Assembly: GCA_023386395.1 (NCBI GenBank)
Contig: JAEWJV010000368.1
Location: forward strand, 1-7,012
Length of the DNA: 7,012 nt
Source of the DNA: Bacteroidota bacterium
GTDB taxonomy: Bacteria; Bacteroidota; Bacteroidia; Chitinophagales; Chitinophagaceae
Reading direction: 5' to 3'
Shown here: positions 6,125 through 7,012 of the stretch, in pieces
How positions within the stretch are numbered: the stretch's first letter is position 1
Layout: each line of letters starts with the position of its first letter
The notes under the pieces: generated by a model
Seen by the model: the letters and a program-made list of their open reading frames with translations, nothing else
Told to the model about the DNA's origin: nothing
Databases searched by the model: none
Made by a program: the position numbers and the translations under genes

Positions 6125-7012
6125 TTAATAACCGGGGTTTTGCTCCAGCGCCGGGTTAAGATCGGTTTGTGTTAATGGAACAGGCCAGAAATAATCCCGT
6201 GCGGCATCAAATGTTCTTATTTCTATCTGGCTTCCGTCATACGTTTTGATGGGAGCGTTTAAAACTGATTGTGCCGTTTTCCAGCGGCGTATATCATTAT
6301 AATATAATCCTTCACCTGCTAATTCAATCCTTCGTTCATATCTTATGATTTCTCTCAGTTCTGATTGCGTATATGTTTCGGCAATACCAGGCATACCGGC
6401 GCGTTCTCTCACCGCATTAATTGCTGCATACACAGATGCATCGGGGCCCATAGCTTCGTTCTGCGCTTCAGCATACATTAATAAAATATCGGCATATCGC
6501 AGCACGATATAATTGGTTTCTGACTGGCCGGATTTTAAATCCGATTGGCCTTCAGGAGCCGGGCCTTTATCATAAATAGTATATTTTTTCATACCAAAAC
6601 CGGTTACGGCAAAACGCTCGTCTGTAACAGGAACTTCCATTAATGTATCACCCGGGAAAAAGATAGTTCCATACAGGCGCGAATCCCTGTTGGCATAAGG
6701 TTTGGCAGGATCATAACCCGAAGCAGTATCAGTGATTGGCAGGCCATTATTCATCTGGTAAGCCTGTGCCAGGTCAAGTAAAGGAGCATTGGTATTATAC
6801 TGTTTGCCAATCAGGTCAAAAGAAGTACCAAGGCCAGGGAAAATATATTGCACGTCGAAAATCACCTCTTCATTATTCTCATTTTGCGGAAGGAATAATT
6901 CACGGTAATTATCAAATAATCCGTAACCGGCTTCTGTAAAATCCATTACGGCTTTTGCGGCATCAGCAGCCGTTTTCCATTTTGCCGCATCGTTTGACGT
7001 ATTGAATAAAGG
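6125..7012 (-). CDS. SusD/RagB family outer-membrane nutrient-binding lipoprotein, C-terminal part
   Basis: The reading frame is open from the right window edge to TAA at 6125: 295 residues, which is the C-terminal half of a protein normally 450-600 residues long. The ATG at 6946 is internal; the frame continues upstream with PLFNTSNDAAKWKTAADAAK, typical of the helical TPR-like part of SusD proteins. RagB/SusD-family hallmarks follow in order: NYIVLRYADILLMYAEAQNE (window residues 167-186), AINAVRERAGMP (197-208), IIRYERRIELAGEG (222-235) with YYNDIRRW (237-244), and the C-terminal YFWPVPLTQTDLNPALEQNPGY (274-295, end signature). SusD proteins sit on the cell surface as a lid on a SusC TonB-dependent transporter and help capture glycans or other nutrients. 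The lipoprotein signal and the partner susC should lie beyond 7012. Downstream genes encode a phospholipase C and an esterase rather than glycoside hydrolases, which suggests an unusual substrate. Confidence 0.97.
   Translation of the reverse strand, partial: PLFNTSNDAAKWKTAADAAKAVMDFTEAGYGLFDNYRELFLPQNENNEEVIFDVQYIFPGLGTSFDLIGKQYNTNAPLLDLAQAYQMNNGLPITDTASGYDPAKPYANRDSRLYGTIFFPGDTLMEVPVTDERFAVTGFGMKKYTIYDKGPAPEGQSDLKSGQSETNYIVLRYADILLMYAEAQNEAMGPDASVYAAINAVRERAGMPGIAETYTQSELREIIRYERRIELAGEGLYYNDIRRWKTAQSVLNAPIKTYDGSQIEIRTFDAARDYFWPVPLTQTDLNPALEQNPGY

Noticed and set aside
6736..6939. Plus-strand frame of 67 codons over the SusD gene
   Set aside because: Antisense to the conserved SusD C-terminal region.
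6944..6946. ATG at 6946 as the true start of the SusD gene
   Set aside because: The frame stays open upstream to the window edge with typical SusD helical sequence, and a protein starting here would lack the lipoprotein signal and half the fold.

Overview
The window looks like chromosome of a Bacteroidota member, most likely Chitinophagaceae or a close relative. The evidence is a SusD/RagB protein, an AT-rich and SD-poor translation start context, TAnnTTTG-like promoter elements, and proteins typical of that phylum. No RNA genes, CRISPR arrays, insertion sequences or phage genes are visible. The family assignment is inference; the phylum is well supported by the SusD protein.

Left part (1-2457), sugar or polyol handling: a divergent pair shares a 208-bp AT-rich intergenic region. 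A major facilitator superfamily permease runs leftward from 1028 and off the window edge. A Gfo/Idh/MocA NAD(P)-dependent oxidoreductase runs rightward (1237-2397). The layout suggests uptake of a sugar-like compound followed by its oxidation or reduction, but the substrate cannot be read from the sequence. The oxidoreductase is followed by a strong hairpin terminator (2418-2457) that can work in both directions and separates it from the convergent right-hand cluster.

Right part (2458-7012), a probable lipid-headgroup or phosphodiester locus: all genes here run leftward. In transcription order they are the C-terminal half of a SusD-type outer-membrane lipoprotein (entering from beyond 7012), a short 40-residue single-pass membrane protein (5956-6078), a large Tat-exported phosphocholine-specific phospholipase C with two C-terminal DUF756 domains (3312-5888), and a secreted SGNH/GDSL esterase (2614-3288) only 23 bp downstream of it. 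A SusC-type TonB-dependent transporter is expected just past the right edge.

The most interesting reading is that the right-hand cluster is not a normal polysaccharide locus. It would couple a SusD-type capture system to enzymes that cut phosphodiester and ester bonds of lipids, giving phosphate and choline, glycerol or fatty-acid scavenging. The gene calls are firm, while this joint function is inference. The small membrane protein is the least characterised element.
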